Part shown: positions 6,233 through 6,241 of the stretch, one piece after another
How positions within the stretch are numbered: the first letter of the stretch is position 1
Layout of the letters: every line of letters begins with the position of its first letter
Origin: Gammaproteobacteria bacterium
GTDB lineage: Bacteria > Pseudomonadota > Gammaproteobacteria > GCF-002020875
Direction: 5' to 3'
Assembly: GCA_018671205.1 (NCBI GenBank)
Contig: JABHIC010000142.1
Coordinates: 1 to 6,241, forward strand
DNA: 6,241 nucleotides
Made by a program: the position numbers and the translations under genes
The notes under the pieces: generated by a model
What the model saw: the letters and a program-made list of their open reading frames with translations, nothing else
Database searches by the model: none
Told to the model about the DNA's origin: nothing

Positions 6233-6241
6233 ATGCCCAAC
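6233..6241 (+). CDS. Possible start of the next operon gene, cut by the window end
   Basis: ATG at 6233 (Met-Pro-Asn visible) is preceded by GGGAG at 6219-6223 with nine bases between, and it lies 18 bases after the platform-protein stop, typical spacing for this operon. Only three codons are visible. A second frame opening at GTG 6217 also stays open to the edge. In related loci a pilin or pseudopilin gene often follows, but nothing in these bases shows that. Confidence 0.28.

Overview
The window reads as one rightward operon fragment, all on the + strand, encoding inner-membrane and motor parts of a type IV pilus, MSHA-like or type II secretion machine. The host looks like a Gram-negative proteobacterium, most likely a gammaproteobacterium. 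I infer this from the PilN/PilO/PilP-like alignment-complex proteins, the tetracysteine GspE-type ATPase and the moderate GC content. No ribosomal or other taxonomic marker is present, so this is only an inference.

Layout: (1) positions 1-644 hold the 3' part of a PilN-like protein (one membrane helix, coiled coil, periplasmic domain). (2) Positions 644-1504 encode a PilO-like protein that appears to carry a PilP/GspC-type domain at its C-terminus. (3) Positions 1491-3071 encode a soluble Hanks-type Ser/Thr kinase fused to a formylglycine-generating-enzyme (FGE/SUMF1) fold that lacks the catalytic cysteines. (4) The 153-bp gap at 3072-3224 is mostly filled by a 119-bp, nearly perfect palindromic element, followed by a possible promoter and a strong ribosome binding site. 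(5) Positions 3225-5171 encode the assembly ATPase (GspE/PilB/MshE family). (6) Positions 5171-6214 encode the polytopic platform protein (GspF/PilC/MshG family). The last 27 bases may contain the start of a further gene.

Working together: the PilN- and PilO/P-like proteins would form the periplasm-spanning alignment complex. The ATPase would drive the GspF-like platform to extract and assemble pilin or pseudopilin subunits. The secretin, pilins and prepilin peptidase are not in the window. The unusual member is the kinase-FGE protein, encoded between the alignment proteins and the motor. The ATPase begins with an acidic, Ala/Ser/Thr-rich tail that holds three similar acidic-Thr-hydrophobic sites. 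This suggests, without proving, that the kinase phosphorylates the motor. Gene junctions are otherwise overlapping, so the palindrome looks like a later insertion into a compact operon.
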